DNA of 64,000 bases from Comamonas sp. 26. Its GTDB lineage: Bacteria; Pseudomonadota; Gammaproteobacteria; Burkholderiales; Burkholderiaceae_C. The position numbers and the translations under genes are program-made. Below, in pieces: positions 1 to 7,951 of the stretch; position 1 is the first letter of the stretch, and the number at the start of each line of letters is the position of its first letter. The notes beneath the pieces are model-generated. The model did no database searches. It worked only from the letters and a program-made list of their open reading frames with translations, and was not told where the DNA came from. The stretch spans positions 2,604,001-2,668,000 of the forward strand of contig NZ_PEFL01000001.1 in assembly GCF_002754475.1 (NCBI RefSeq). The letters run 5' to 3'.

Positions 1-264
1 GCCATGTGCCCAAGCAAGGCCGTCAGTGTAGACGGCCGCTCTTTGTGGTGCGCTCTCTTACACATTAGCAATTCCCAACATCTAAGGGCAATAGACGGCT
101 GGGCACAACAGAGCTCACAGATTCAGCAATCTCTCTCGGCATACGAAAAAGCCCTGACCGTTTCCGATCAAGGCCTTATTGGTTGGAGGGCTGTATTTCA
201 ACCCATGCCCTACTGCTGATGAGCCCGACTATTTCTCAGAATACTCTGGTTATGGAAAGACTAT
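1..264. other. No gene recognised (left edge)
   Basis: A 71-codon open frame from position 4 on the plus strand has no recognisable domain, signal peptide or clear ribosome binding site. It lies beside a pseudogene in a decayed stretch, so I treat it as non-coding. Confidence 0.5.
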
Positions 265-672
265 TTATTGCTTAGCGTATTCAAACTTTGGTAGCGCCTT
301 TAAAGCATCCTTCGTTGCACCATAAAGTGTGATCTTCTTCGCATTGACCTTGAACTGACTGACTGGGATTGCTACTTCATACCTTCCCATTCCCAAAAAG
401 CCACCAACACCAACGATTGCATAGGAAATAGCGTTGTCTGGCGCAACGATCACATCATCAATCTTGCCCACTGCTTGGTTCTCGTCATTATAGACAGGCT
501 TGCCCAAAACCGACTTCTTCAAGCTTCAGCCTGTGGCGACCGCTTGAACTTCACTCACTGTGACCCCTAAGACTGCAGTACCCGCGACTGGCTGTGCCAT
601 GGCAGATGTCAACCCTACGGTGGATATCAACACACCCGAAAAACTAACGGCCACAATTGCTTTAATGGACAG
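265..672 (-). pseudogene. PRC-barrel domain exported protein, broken by an in-frame stop
   Basis: The intact part (265-522) encodes about 85 residues of a PRC-barrel fold, a small beta-barrel found in photosynthetic reaction centre H subunits and many stress-related bacterial proteins. Reading upstream in the same frame gives a convincing signal peptide (IKAIVAVSFSGVLIS, then an AMA-Q cleavage region) and a mature N-terminus ending Gly, TGA, Ser. The TGA at 526-528 interrupts what looks like a Gly-Trp-Ser run, so TGG to TGA is the simplest lesion. The signal-peptide frame also lacks an ATG: CTG at 670-672 sits where a start is expected, 5 nt after an AGGAG, directly after a TAG. Two lesions in one frame argue for a pseudogene. 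A TTG at 520-522 could restart translation of the barrel, but without the export signal. Exact function is unknown. Confidence 0.7.
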
Positions 673-961
673 CTAGACTCCTAAGTTACTCCTAAAGGAA
701 CCCCAATCTAAGCCCATCAGGCAATCCTCCTTGTAAGACACTTTGAAGCCAACTTGTAGGCGATTCATTCGTTTCAGGTAAGTTGAGGTCTGATGCTTTG
801 CCGTCGCCGCGGGGCTTGATGGGCACCTCCATGCGCTGAAATGTGGGTGAAGGCAGCGCAAGCCGCCTCTTCGGCATAGGTCTTGCACGGTGTCGCAGCG
901 GGGCACAGAGTCCTCATTCACCAGTCTGGCGTGCAAGGCCAGAACGAAGAGAGCGAAAACG
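673..961. other. No confident gene
   Basis: Open frames on both strands here are short and composition-driven. A strong Shine-Dalgarno (AAGGAGG) on the minus strand near 730-736 precedes an ATG whose frame runs 14 codons to a TAG and then continues in frame with the PRC-barrel pseudogene downstream. It may be the decayed 5' end of that gene. Otherwise nothing is recognised. Confidence 0.4.
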
Positions 962-1180
962 ATGACTAAAGCCTTTTACGCAATCGCTCTGGCGGTCCTC
1001 TCTGTCACGCAGCTCCTTCTGTGGGTCACCTCCCCGACGCAGGCTGAAGAGGAACCCAGCGATTCACCCTCGCTCGCTGGCACTGTCCGCCTAGCTGCCC
1101 GCGATGCCTTTGCCTGCCCCGGCACGCATGCCGAGTGGCTGGATAGCAAGACGGTCCAGTGCCTCAAAGAAAAGCCCTGA
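962..1180 (+). CDS. Small exported protein, unknown function (72 aa)
   Basis: The ATG at 962 follows a purine-rich AGAGCGAAAA stretch and gives a clear signal peptide: MTK, then a hydrophobic core (residues 4-22) and a probable cleavage after TQA near residue 29. The mature part is about 45 residues, acidic at its start, with two cysteines (FACPGTHAEWLDSKTVQCL) that could form a disulfide in the periplasm. An upstream in-frame start near 890 would add residues that spoil the signal peptide, so I prefer 962. No family is recognised. It is flanked by pseudogenes, so expression is uncertain. Confidence 0.5.
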   Translation: MTKAFYAIALAVLSVTQLLLWVTSPTQAEEEPSDSPSLAGTVRLAARDAFACPGTHAEWLDSKTVQCLKEKP

Positions 1181-1195
1181 CGCCTTGCTGCTCAC

Positions 1196-1423
1196 CTACC
1201 TGTTCTGAACGCCATAAAAAGCACCGTCACCGTTAGTCCAGCGACGCCCATTGTCGTCAACCATCCAGCCATATCGGTCCCCACCCATGTTCATTGAGCC
1301 CATGGACTGACTGGAAGACTGGCTCGAACCCTGATCCGGCATCGACCCAGAACTACGCCCCGGCATCATCGAACAACCCGCCAGCATGCTGGCAACTGCC
1401 GCAATTAAAAGTAGCGCTTTCAT
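1196..1423 (-). CDS. Small lipoprotein, unknown function (75 aa)
   Basis: Start ATG at 1423 is preceded by GAAGGAGTTGCT, a good ribosome binding site. Residues 1-17 are a lipoprotein signal (MKALLLIAAVASMLAGC) with lipobox LAGC, so Cys17 should be lipidated and the protein anchored in the envelope. The mature part is rich in Ser, Gly, Met and Gln, then ends in an aromatic segment (DRYGWMVDDNGRRWTNGDG). It converges with the small exported gene at 962-1180. No family is recognised; similar small Ser/Met-rich lipoproteins occur in Burkholderiales. Confidence 0.6.
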   Translation of the reverse strand: MKALLLIAAVASMLAGCSMMPGRSSGSMPDQGSSQSSSQSMGSMNMGGDRYGWMVDDNGRRWTNGDGAFYGVQNR

Positions 1424-1563
1424 AGCAACTCCTTCAGAAAGTGGAGTCCTGCAGGCTACTCCTGCTGAACCCCCCGCCTGTAAGTGCTTGTTGCTTATCC
1501 CCTTGCCTACACAATTCGTATAACTGCCCGCACTCAAGCGGACTTTGTTTTTCTGGAGCTCCA

Positions 1564-1786
1564 ATGTTCAAGAGCATGATCATTTACCGCATTGCCGAGA
1601 GCTGGTAAAACGATCTGCTGGTGCTGGCTGATGCACTGCAAAAGACAGTCTTTGCCGAGTGCGGCGCCACACGAGAGCACTCCGTGGGCTGGGTGTCCCA
1701 GGAAGCAGACACCCCGATACGCGAGCTTAGCCGGAGAAGTCAGCTGTAAGCGAGGTCCAGGAACTGCTGCTGCCGGCCACAAGTAG
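1564..1786 (+). pseudogene. rdgC: rdgC remnant
   Basis: Translation from ATG 1564 gives MFKSMIIYRIAESW, then a TAA stop, then NDLLVLADALQKTVF and AECGATREHSVGWV. This matches the N-terminus of RdgC, the ring-shaped DNA-binding protein that modulates RecA, whose family shows MFKN-IYRI and CGATQ-KSVGWV motifs. After that the match jumps: in another frame near 1748-1786 the sequence reads SEVQELLLPAT, resembling the later EVQ-LLP segment of RdgC. So the copy carries a nonsense codon, an internal deletion and a frameshift, and is far shorter than the roughly 300-residue family. It cannot be functional. An intact rdgC may exist elsewhere. Confidence 0.7.
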
Positions 1787-1849
1787 ACGTTGTCTAGGTA
1801 GATTTAGGCGTATGCGAGACTCTTCTTGTTTTGTGAGTTCTACCAATCA

Positions 1850-2302
1850 ATGAATTTTGTCATTCGCCAAGCGAGAGCATCCGATGCAGAAGCGGCAAGC
1901 CGCCTTGTCACCGGTTTGGCTCATTACTTCCTCTCCGATCCGAATTCTGCGGGGGTCCGTCCTTTCATGGCGAGGCTCACACCATCCTCTTACGCTGAGC
2001 GGCTCAGTTCCACGCAATTCAATCACTACATTGCAGAGGACTCAGTGGGTCTTTGTGGTGTTATTGCACTTCGCGATGAGTCGCATCTGTACCATCTCTT
2101 TGTTAGAGCAGATGCCCAAGGACAGGGCGTCTCTCGCGCACTTTGGCACTATGCCAAGGCACAGTCGAAACATTCGACGTTCACTGTCAACTCATCCCTT
2201 TTTGCAGTTCCGGTATACGAACATCTTGGCTTCGTTGCCAAGACTTCTCCGCAGAAGTCCAATGGTTTGGTATTCGTGCCGATGGTCTACTCCCGTGACT
2301 AA
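1850..2302 (+). CDS. GNAT-family N-acetyltransferase (150 aa)
   Basis: A complete GNAT-fold protein that should transfer an acetyl group from acetyl-CoA to an unknown amine. Visible elements are the N-terminal MNFVIRQARASDAEA strand-helix typical of the fold, the central GLCGVIALRDESHLYHLFV strands, the acetyl-CoA pyrophosphate-binding loop AQGQGVSRALW (R/Q-x-x-G-x-G/A type) and a C-terminal YEHLGFV motif. I start at ATG 1850; a TTG at 1826 is in frame but adds eight atypical residues. The stop is within 10 nt of the decayed IS fragment, so the gene may have lost original downstream neighbours. Substrate is not predictable. Confidence 0.75.
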   Translation: MNFVIRQARASDAEAASRLVTGLAHYFLSDPNSAGVRPFMARLTPSSYAERLSSTQFNHYIAEDSVGLCGVIALRDESHLYHLFVRADAQGQGVSRALWHYAKAQSKHSTFTVNSSLFAVPVYEHLGFVAKTSPQKSNGLVFVPMVYSRD

Positions 2303-2310
2303 TCGATGAG

Positions 2311-2511
2311 GCTTACGTCGAAGCGAACTGTCATGTGCATCCTGAGCGTGTGATGTCCCGCACCGTTGAGCGCCAAGTGAATGAGCTGCATATCCGAGCA
2401 GCCATATTGAATCGATTCACAGAGCTGGGCCGTCCTCAGACGGCAGCCGTGGCATAGCCACGGCTGGGGCTTGGGGTGTCTCGCACCAAAATGTATTTGT
2501 GCAACAACGCC
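2311..2511 (+). mobile_element. IS5-family (IS903-like) fragment 1: transposase C-terminus and right end
   Basis: This stretch encodes the last part of a DDE transposase in broken frames (SRTVERQVNELHIR, then ILNRFTELGRPQT), followed by about 80 nt of non-coding end. It finishes in an end sequence whose reverse complement begins GGCGTTGTTGCACAAATAC (about 2492-2511), the type of terminal inverted repeat seen in the IS903 group. An upstream remnant of the SLVETK region is faintly visible from 2311. The end also holds a perfect hairpin (CAGCCGTGGC, ATA loop, GCCACGGCTG, near 2443-2465). The left end and most of the transposase are absent. Confidence 0.7.
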
Positions 2512-3087
2512 GGGTGAAGGCGAGTGGAAGTGCAAAAACACGGCCCTGAGCGCCGACGTCAGTGGCGCAAGCTGCATATCGGCATTGACGCTCAAACGTT
2601 GCAGATACGTGCGATTTGCGTGGCCAGCAATGGTTGCCCAGATGTTGGAGCATGTCCCTGGTAGCGAAGCTGTACTCAGCCTTACCGGTGATGGAGCCTG
2701 TGACACCTAGCCGATTTATGAAGCAGCCCTCCAAAGAGGTTCCGTTCCCATCGTTCTCCCGAGAAAGAACGCACGAATACGCAAAGGCATCGCCTTTGCG
2801 TATCGGAATGCGGCTATCGCCGCATGCAGACACTTGGGCCGAAGGATATGGAAAGTGTGGAGTGGTTACCACCAACGCAGCTTGGTAGAGACCAAGATGA
2901 ACTGCATCAAAGACTGAGCGAGCGGGTGACATCCAGAACCTTTGAGCGGCAAGTCAATGAACTGCACATCCGCGTACTCGTCCTCAATCGGTTCACTGAA
3001 CTAGGACGTCCGCAGACGATAGTCGTGGCTAGCTGCGTCTGGGGTCAGGGCATAACTCAGCCTCAGACGGATTTATGCAACAACGCC
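2512..3087 (+). mobile_element. IS5-family (IS903-like) fragment 2: frameshifted transposase and right end
   Basis: Directly abutting fragment 1, this copy begins inside the transposase (GEGEW, then KHGPERRRQWRKLHIGID), continues through the second catalytic Asp region (VPGSEAVLSLTGDGACDT) and the YREK signature of IS4/IS5-type transposases at 2867-2911 (YHQRSLVETKMNCIK, Tyr-2-Arg-3-Glu-6-Lys spacing), and ends with LNRFTELGRPQT. At least three frameshifts (near 2530, 2638 and 2912) and a TAG after GACDT (2707-2709) make it dead. The right end GGATTTATGCAACAACGCC (3069-3087) matches that of fragment 1. The 5' third and left inverted repeat are missing. Confidence 0.75.
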
Positions 3088-3177
3088 CCACCATGCAACA
3101 AGCAGCACATCGCTTTAGGAACTTGGAGCTTCTTCACACTTGGAAATCCTGCGAAAGCACATGGTGAGGGGGACACC

Positions 3178-3927
3178 CTAGCTCCTGCGCAGCAGATAAA
3201 TATCCATGATCCAGCTGTGCAACTGGCGGGCCTGCTGGCGCTTGGCGCTGATGCTGTCCTTAATCTCTGCCAGTCGCCCCTGCATCAATATTTGCTGCGG
3301 CATGCCCAAATAGGCACCCCAGAAAATATCGATATCAGGCTCTGTTAACTGCTCGTAAGAAGACTGTCCATCAAGCATTACTACCAGCGTATTAATGCCC
3401 TGCGGCCAGCCAGATTCGCGCAGTTGCCGCCCCGTTGTCACCAGGAATGGAGCGCCGATTTCATTGAGCGCAATGCCATGCGCGCTACACAGTACCTGCA
3501 TGGAGGTAATGCCCGGCACCACGTGTACCTGGGCCTTGTTCAAGCCCAGTCGCGAGGCAATGCGCAAGGTGCTGTCGTAGAGAGCAGGATCGCCCCACAC
3601 CAGCAGCGCAACGCGGCCCGAGCCGACAGGTAGATGCGCCTGCAGGCATTCATTCCAGCGCTGGGCAATAGCGTCATGCCATTCATCGACCTGCTGGTCG
3701 TAGTCATCGCCCTGCTGACGGCGCACAGGCATATCGAAATGCGCGATGCGCTGCTCCTGTACGCCCAGGCTCTGCAAAAGCGTCAGGCGCACCTGCGCCA
3801 GCTCGGCCTTGCTGTCTTCCTTGTGCGGCAGCAGCACCAGATCCGCCTGCCCGATGGCCTTTTCGGCCTGCCGCGTGATGTGATCGGGGTTGCCAGTCCC
3901 GATGCCAATGAGAAACAGCTCCAGCAT
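3178..3927 (-). CDS. cobF: Precorrin-6A synthase (deacetylating) CobF
   Basis: CobF methylates C-1 of precorrin-5 with loss of acetate, giving precorrin-6A in the oxygen-dependent cobalamin pathway. The 249-residue protein has the tetrapyrrole methylase fold: GIGTGNP at 8-14, WGDPALYDST at 111-120 and the VPGITSMQ loop at 137-144, which form the SAM and precursor pocket. cobF is restricted to the aerobic route, agreeing with cobG upstream. Its ATG overlaps the cobM stop (TGATG at 3925-3929), so it is translationally coupled. It is the last gene of the cob run; IS debris begins about 90 nt beyond its stop. Confidence 0.93.
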   Translation of the reverse strand: MLELFLIGIGTGNPDHITRQAEKAIGQADLVLLPHKEDSKAELAQVRLTLLQSLGVQEQRIAHFDMPVRRQQGDDYDQQVDEWHDAIAQRWNECLQAHLPVGSGRVALLVWGDPALYDSTLRIASRLGLNKAQVHVVPGITSMQVLCSAHGIALNEIGAPFLVTTGRQLRESGWPQGINTLVVMLDGQSSYEQLTEPDIDIFWGAYLGMPQQILMQGRLAEIKDSISAKRQQARQLHSWIMDIYLLRRS

Positions 3928-4721
3928 CAGTTAGCCTCGGTTCCAGAGGGAAATCTGGGCTCGTCGCCACGCGGGCGGTAGCGGCGGTCATAGTCATCGG
4001 CATAGAGGCGACTCAGGCCAAAACCCTCCTGACTCAGCGTACGTCCCACCAGAATCAAGGCGCTGCGCTGCAATGCATTGGCCTGAGCCGCTGCAGCAAT
4101 CTCCCCCACCGAGGTGCGTACCACCCGCTCATCGGGCCAAGAGGCACGCCAGACAATTGCCGCAGGGCAATCGGCCCCGTAGTGGACCAGTAACTCCTGC
4201 TGCACCTGTTGCGCCACATGGACCGACAGGTGAATGGCCAGCACCGCCCCTGTCGCGGCAAAAGCGGCCAGAGTTTCACCATCGGGCATGCTGGAAGCTC
4301 GCCCAGATGTGCGCGTCAGCACCACCGACTGGCAGGATCCGGGCAAGGTCAGCTCCGCCTCCAGCGCTGCAGCTGCTGCGCTGAACGAGGGCACACCCGG
4401 CGTCACCGAATACGGAATCTTTAGCTCGCGCAGGCTGCGCAATTGCTCGCCCATGGCTGACCAGATGCTGAGATCGCCCGAATGCAGGCGAGCCACATCC
4501 AGACCTTGTGCATGGGCTGCGGCCATCTCGGCCACGATGTCTTGCAGCGACATCGGCGCGGTGTTGATCAAGCGCACGCCTACTGGGCAATGCGCGAGCA
4601 GCTCGGCGGGCACCAGAGAGCCTGCGTACAAACACACGGGGCAGGAAGCCAGTAAATCGCGCCCTCGCACCGTGATCAGGTCCGCAGCGCCGGGGCCTGC
4701 GCCAATAAAGTGAACTGTCAA
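3927..4721 (-). CDS. cobM: Precorrin-4 C(11)-methyltransferase CobM
   Basis: CobM moves the corrin synthesis forward by methylating C-11 of precorrin-4 to precorrin-5. The 264-residue sequence shows the class III methyltransferase features: GAGPGAADL at 7-15, [15 protein letters not shown] at 79-93 and [12 protein letters not shown] at 106-117. The start is a TTG (4719-4721), supported by CAGGAG 8 nt upstream and by the immediate start of the conserved fold. It overlaps the cobE stop in a TTGA arrangement. Downstream it overlaps cobF by one base. Tight coupling implies co-production of CobE, CobM and CobF. Confidence 0.93.
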   Translation of the reverse strand: MTVHFIGAGPGAADLITVRGRDLLASCPVCLYAGSLVPAELLAHCPVGVRLINTAPMSLQDIVAEMAAAHAQGLDVARLHSGDLSIWSAMGEQLRSLRELKIPYSVTPGVPSFSAAAAALEAELTLPGSCQSVVLTRTSGRASSMPDGETLAAFAATGAVLAIHLSVHVAQQVQQELLVHYGADCPAAIVWRASWPDERVVRTSVGEIAAAAQANALQRSALILVGRTLSQEGFGLSRLYADDYDRRYRPRGDEPRFPSGTEAN

Positions 4722-5236
4722 GAAATAACTCCTGTTTCAAAGGAAGGGGAAGCCGGCGCAAAGCCCGTCACACAGGCAATCGCCAGCGTGGCCTGTCGAT
4801 CTGAGGACACAACGCGCGGCAAAACAAACTGAATGTTTGGCGGCACAGGCAAGGCATCTGCTACATATTCAGGTGCACATAGCCCTTGCTGCATAAACGT
4901 TTCAACCCCAATTAAGCTCAAAGCCTCAGAGACGCTACCGCAGCCAAAACGCTGCTGCACGCGTGCAGACGCGGTCGGCGTGGTGACCAGTTGAATATCG
5001 GTTTCCTTGCACCGCAGCAACTCGGCGTCAGGCGTTTGCTCAGCCGCCCAGGCCGCAAACTCGGCCCAGGCCGGAGTCTGCGCTCTGGTCTCCAGCAAGG
5101 CATGAGCCCATGGCCCAGGCCTAAGCTCTGCCGCAGAAAGCGTCTGCAACGCCTGCGACCAGCAACTGGCAAAAGACTGCTGCACCGCACTGGATTGGAA
5201 GCCCCAGCCAGCGACCAATCCCATCATGTCTGCCAT
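4718..5236 (-). CDS. cobE: CobE/CbiG C-terminal-domain protein
   Basis: A 172-residue protein corresponding to the C-terminal domain of CbiG, called CobE in aerobic producers. Its role is not settled; CbiG opens the delta-lactone ring in the anaerobic route, whereas CobE in the aerobic route is thought to bind or handle a precursor. Visible are the N-terminal [12 protein letters not shown] segment (family: VAG-GCR-G) and the [20 protein letters not shown] region near the C-terminus. The ATG at 5236 overlaps the 3' end of cobL; later in-frame ATGs at 5227 and 5224 are alternative starts. Position between cobL and cobM is typical. Identity good, exact start uncertain. Confidence 0.8.
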   Translation of the reverse strand: MADMMGLVAGWGFQSSAVQQSFASCWSQALQTLSAAELRPGPWAHALLETRAQTPAWAEFAAWAAEQTPDAELLRCKETDIQLVTTPTASARVQQRFGCGSVSEALSLIGVETFMQQGLCAPEYVADALPVPPNIQFVLPRVVSSDRQATLAIACVTGFAPASPSFETGVIS

Positions 5237-6417
5237 ACCCACTGCACCACGGGTCTGGCAGCTTGCCAGGACTGCATGCGCCCTAGCGGCACGGCTTCGC
5301 TCCATTGCAGCTGCAGCAGTTGCCCGCCGTGCTGGCGATGCAGTTCCATGAGCAGCGCCTGCGTTTCCAGTGCCACGGCATTCACGACCAGTCGCCATGG
5401 AGCATGCAAACGCTTGCGCAAGGCGTTGAACAAATTCAGATCGAAACCGCCACCAACAAAGACCGCCTGTGGCTGCGGATCAAGCTTATCCAGCAGACTC
5501 AAGGAATCGCCATGAACCACCTGCAGCGGCACCGCATAGCGCTCGGCATTTTGCTCAATGCCCGCCACCCGCGCCGCATGCTGCTCCACGCAAACTGCCC
5601 GACCACCGGCCAGACACCACTCCACCGAGACCGAGCCGGAACCCGCGCCCAGATCCCACAGACATTCACCCCGGCGCGGTGCCAGCGCTGCCAGAGTCAT
5701 GGCGCGCACGGGGCTCTTGGTGATCTGGCCGTCATGCACAAACTGGTCGGTGCTGCGGCCCGCCACCTGGACAAAACCATGGCCACCGCGTGCTTCGAAG
5801 GCCGCAGCAACCGGGGCCGAAACAGGATCGTCGCCCAGTTGCTGAGCGAGCTGACTGGCAAGGCCTTGACGAATCTGCTGCACCTCGCTGCCCGCATGAG
5901 AAACAAGCCACATGGGGCTATCACCCCAGCCTTGCTCTACCAGCCAGAGCGCCAGTTGCCGAGCCGCCGGGCCGTCTCGCAGCAAGCAGATAAAACGCTG
6001 GCCCTCTGCCAGCAAGGTAGTCAATGTATCCAGAGGCCGCGCGTGCAGTCCCAGACAATGGGTATGTTCTTGTGACCAGCCCAGATCTCCGGCAATCCAG
6101 GAAAACGTCGAAGGCTGCGGATAATTGCGCCACTCGCCCACTTCAAGATGCTTGGACAGCGATGCGCCCGCGCCGAAATGAAAGGGATCGCCTGAAACAA
6201 GGACAGACACTTTTTCCTGGTGACGCAACTGCAGTACGGGCTCCACATCAAAGGGCACGGGCCAGCGACGGCCCCGCAATCCGACCTGCCCCAGTGCCAG
6301 ATGACGTGGACTGCCGAACACCACGCTGGCATCATCAAGCGCCTGCCGGGCGGCTGCACTCAAAGCATCGCGCCCGGATGGATGTATACCGATTATCGAA
6401 AGCCACGGATTGGCCAT
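5224..6417 (-). CDS. cobL: Precorrin-6Y C5,15-methyltransferase (decarboxylating) CobL
   Basis: CobL methylates C-5 and C-15 of precorrin-6Y and removes the C-12 acetate carboxyl, giving precorrin-8X. It is a fusion of a CbiE-type methylase (residues 1 to about 200, SGDPFHFGAG at 75-84) and a CbiT-type Rossmann methyltransferase (DGQITKSPVRA near 230, then LWDLGAGSGSVSVEW at 253-267). The 397-residue length matches the fused aerobic enzyme. The start ATG (6415-6417) is preceded by AGGAGA and overlaps, base for base, the start codon of the divergent cobK. The 3' end overlaps cobE. Confidence 0.93.
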   Translation of the reverse strand: MANPWLSIIGIHPSGRDALSAAARQALDDASVVFGSPRHLALGQVGLRGRRWPVPFDVEPVLQLRHQEKVSVLVSGDPFHFGAGASLSKHLEVGEWRNYPQPSTFSWIAGDLGWSQEHTHCLGLHARPLDTLTTLLAEGQRFICLLRDGPAARQLALWLVEQGWGDSPMWLVSHAGSEVQQIRQGLASQLAQQLGDDPVSAPVAAAFEARGGHGFVQVAGRSTDQFVHDGQITKSPVRAMTLAALAPRRGECLWDLGAGSGSVSVEWCLAGGRAVCVEQHAARVAGIEQNAERYAVPLQVVHGDSLSLLDKLDPQPQAVFVGGGFDLNLFNALRKRLHAPWRLVVNAVALETQALLMELHRQHGGQLLQLQWSEAVPLGRMQSWQAARPVVQWVWQT

Positions 6418-7156
6418 GACCCAAGTTCTCCTGTTAGGCGGCACGTTTGATGCCTATCTCTTGTCCACCCGCCTGCATGAAGCCGGTATCCAAGCCATTT
6501 ATTCGTATGCCGGTGCCACGCAGACTCGCCGTCAACCCGCCCTGCCCAGCCGGGTGGGCGGGTTTGGCGGCGTCGAAGGCTTGATGACCTATCTTCGGGA
6601 GCAGCAAATCAGCCATGTGATTGATGCCACCCATCCGTTTGCCGCGCAGATGAGTCGTAATGCCATTTCCGCCTGCGAGGCGCTGGGTGTTCCGCTGCTG
6701 TCCATGGAGCGCCCGGCCTGGCAAGCCCAAACCGGTGATCAATGGACGCATGTGCCCGATATGGCCGCCGCCGCTGCAGCGCTGCCCCCCGGGCACAAAA
6801 ATGTTTTCCTGGCCATTGGTCGCAAGCAGTTGTCGGCCTTTGAGGGCAAGGCCGCACTGCATCACTTTTTGCTGCGCGTCATTGACCCGGTGGATGTGGC
6901 TCTGCCTGCATCCAGCTGCACGTTGTTGATTGCGCGTGGCCCGTTTCAGCTGGAAGACGAACTGGCTCTGCTGCGGCAGCACGCCATAGCCTGCGTGGTC
7001 AGCAAAAATGCGGGCGGCACAGACACCTATGCCAAGCTCGAAGCAGCAAGGCAGCTGCAGATTCCCGTCATCATGGTCGAGCGCCCCCGCTTGCCGGCGC
7101 GCGAGAAATGCGAGACTCCGCAGCAAGCCATGGAATGGTTGAAGCGTTGGCACTGA
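6416..7156 (+). CDS. cobK: Precorrin-6A reductase CobK
   Basis: CobK uses NADPH to reduce precorrin-6A to precorrin-6B. The 246-residue protein starts with a nucleotide-binding segment (VLLLGGTFDAYLLSTRL) and has the conserved HVIDATHPFAAQMSRNA region near 65-80 and the CVVSKNAGGTDTYAKLEAA region near 195-213, both typical of CobK/CbiJ. It is the only plus-strand gene in the cob cluster: head to head with cobL, sharing bases of the start codon (CATG at 6415-6418), and tail to tail with cobJ with 3 nt between stops. Any promoter must therefore lie inside cobL. No strong ribosome binding site is visible. Confidence 0.92.
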   Translation: MTQVLLLGGTFDAYLLSTRLHEAGIQAIYSYAGATQTRRQPALPSRVGGFGGVEGLMTYLREQQISHVIDATHPFAAQMSRNAISACEALGVPLLSMERPAWQAQTGDQWTHVPDMAAAAAALPPGHKNVFLAIGRKQLSAFEGKAALHHFLLRVIDPVDVALPASSCTLLIARGPFQLEDELALLRQHAIACVVSKNAGGTDTYAKLEAARQLQIPVIMVERPRLPAREKCETPQQAMEWLKRWH

Positions 7157-7159
7157 GCG

Positions 7160-7942
7160 TCAGCGGCTGTCCGCCACTCCATAGCTGCGCGGCGTATAAA
7201 CATAACGGCCCACCTGCCGCGTCTGGCTGTTGCCCACAATGACCACGGTGCGCATATCGGCCATCTCGGCCCGCACATCCTGCAGCGGCAGCACGCGCAG
7301 CGTTTCATCGGCATGACTGACATTGCGCGCAAAGCAGACCAGGCGCTGGGGCTCGCATTCATCTCTTAGAACCCGCAGTGCCCTCTCAAAGCCCTCGGGC
7401 CGAGATTTCGAGCAGGGGTTATAGAAGGCCATGGCAAAGTCGGCTTGCGCTGCCAGCCTGATGCGGCGCTCGATCACCGCCTCAGGCTTGAGGTTGTCTG
7501 ACAGGTTGATGGTGCAAAAATCATGGCCCAGCGGGGCACCCAGTCTTGCAGCCGCTGCCAGCATGGCTGTGATGCCAGGTTGCACATCAATATCTACGGC
7601 CACCCAGCGTTCCAGCTCTTCGGGTCCTGCATCATCCAGCACCTCGAACACCGCGCTGGCCATGGCAAAGACACCCGGGTCGCCCGATGAAAGCATCAGC
7701 ACTTTCCGGCCTTCTGCTGCCAGATTCAAGGCGCTGCGTGCACGCCCAAGCTCTTCACGGTTGTCACTGCCATGCAGGGTCAGATGGCCGAGACCCGACA
7801 GACGCTCTACATAGGGAAAATAGCCAAACGCATCTGTAGCGCCAGCAATAGCAGTGCGCACGCTATCCGTCAGCAGCGTATCGGCTCCGGGCCCCAGGCC
7901 TACGACGCAAAGGCTACCGCGTTGTGTTGCAAGGTTTTCCAT
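7160..7942 (-). CDS. cobJ: Precorrin-3B C(17)-methyltransferase CobJ
   Basis: CobJ carries out ring contraction and C-17 methylation, converting precorrin-3B to precorrin-4. The 260-residue sequence has GLGPGAD at 15-21, the GYFPYVERL segment at 40-48 characteristic of CobJ/CbiH, and SSGDPGVFAMA at 85-95. It starts 9 nt after the cobI stop, so it belongs to the cobG-cobH-cobI-cobJ run. Downstream, transcription would pass through cobK in antisense before reaching cobL, unless cobL has its own promoter. Confidence 0.94.
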   Translation of the reverse strand: MENLATQRGSLCVVGLGPGADTLLTDSVRTAIAGATDAFGYFPYVERLSGLGHLTLHGSDNREELGRARSALNLAAEGRKVLMLSSGDPGVFAMASAVFEVLDDAGPEELERWVAVDIDVQPGITAMLAAAARLGAPLGHDFCTINLSDNLKPEAVIERRIRLAAQADFAMAFYNPCSKSRPEGFERALRVLRDECEPQRLVCFARNVSHADETLRVLPLQDVRAEMADMRTVVIVGNSQTRQVGRYVYTPRSYGVADSR

Positions 7943-7951
7943 AGACGGCCC

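Noticed and set aside
4..219. 71-codon plus-strand frame at the left edge
   Set aside because: No domain, no signal peptide, weak start context and location in a decayed stretch.
2777..2800. Perfect CGCAAAGGC/GCCTTTGCG palindrome as a possible integron attC or operator
   Set aside because: It lies inside the transposase reading frame (ARIRKGIAFAYRN), so it is best explained as coding sequence of the decayed element.
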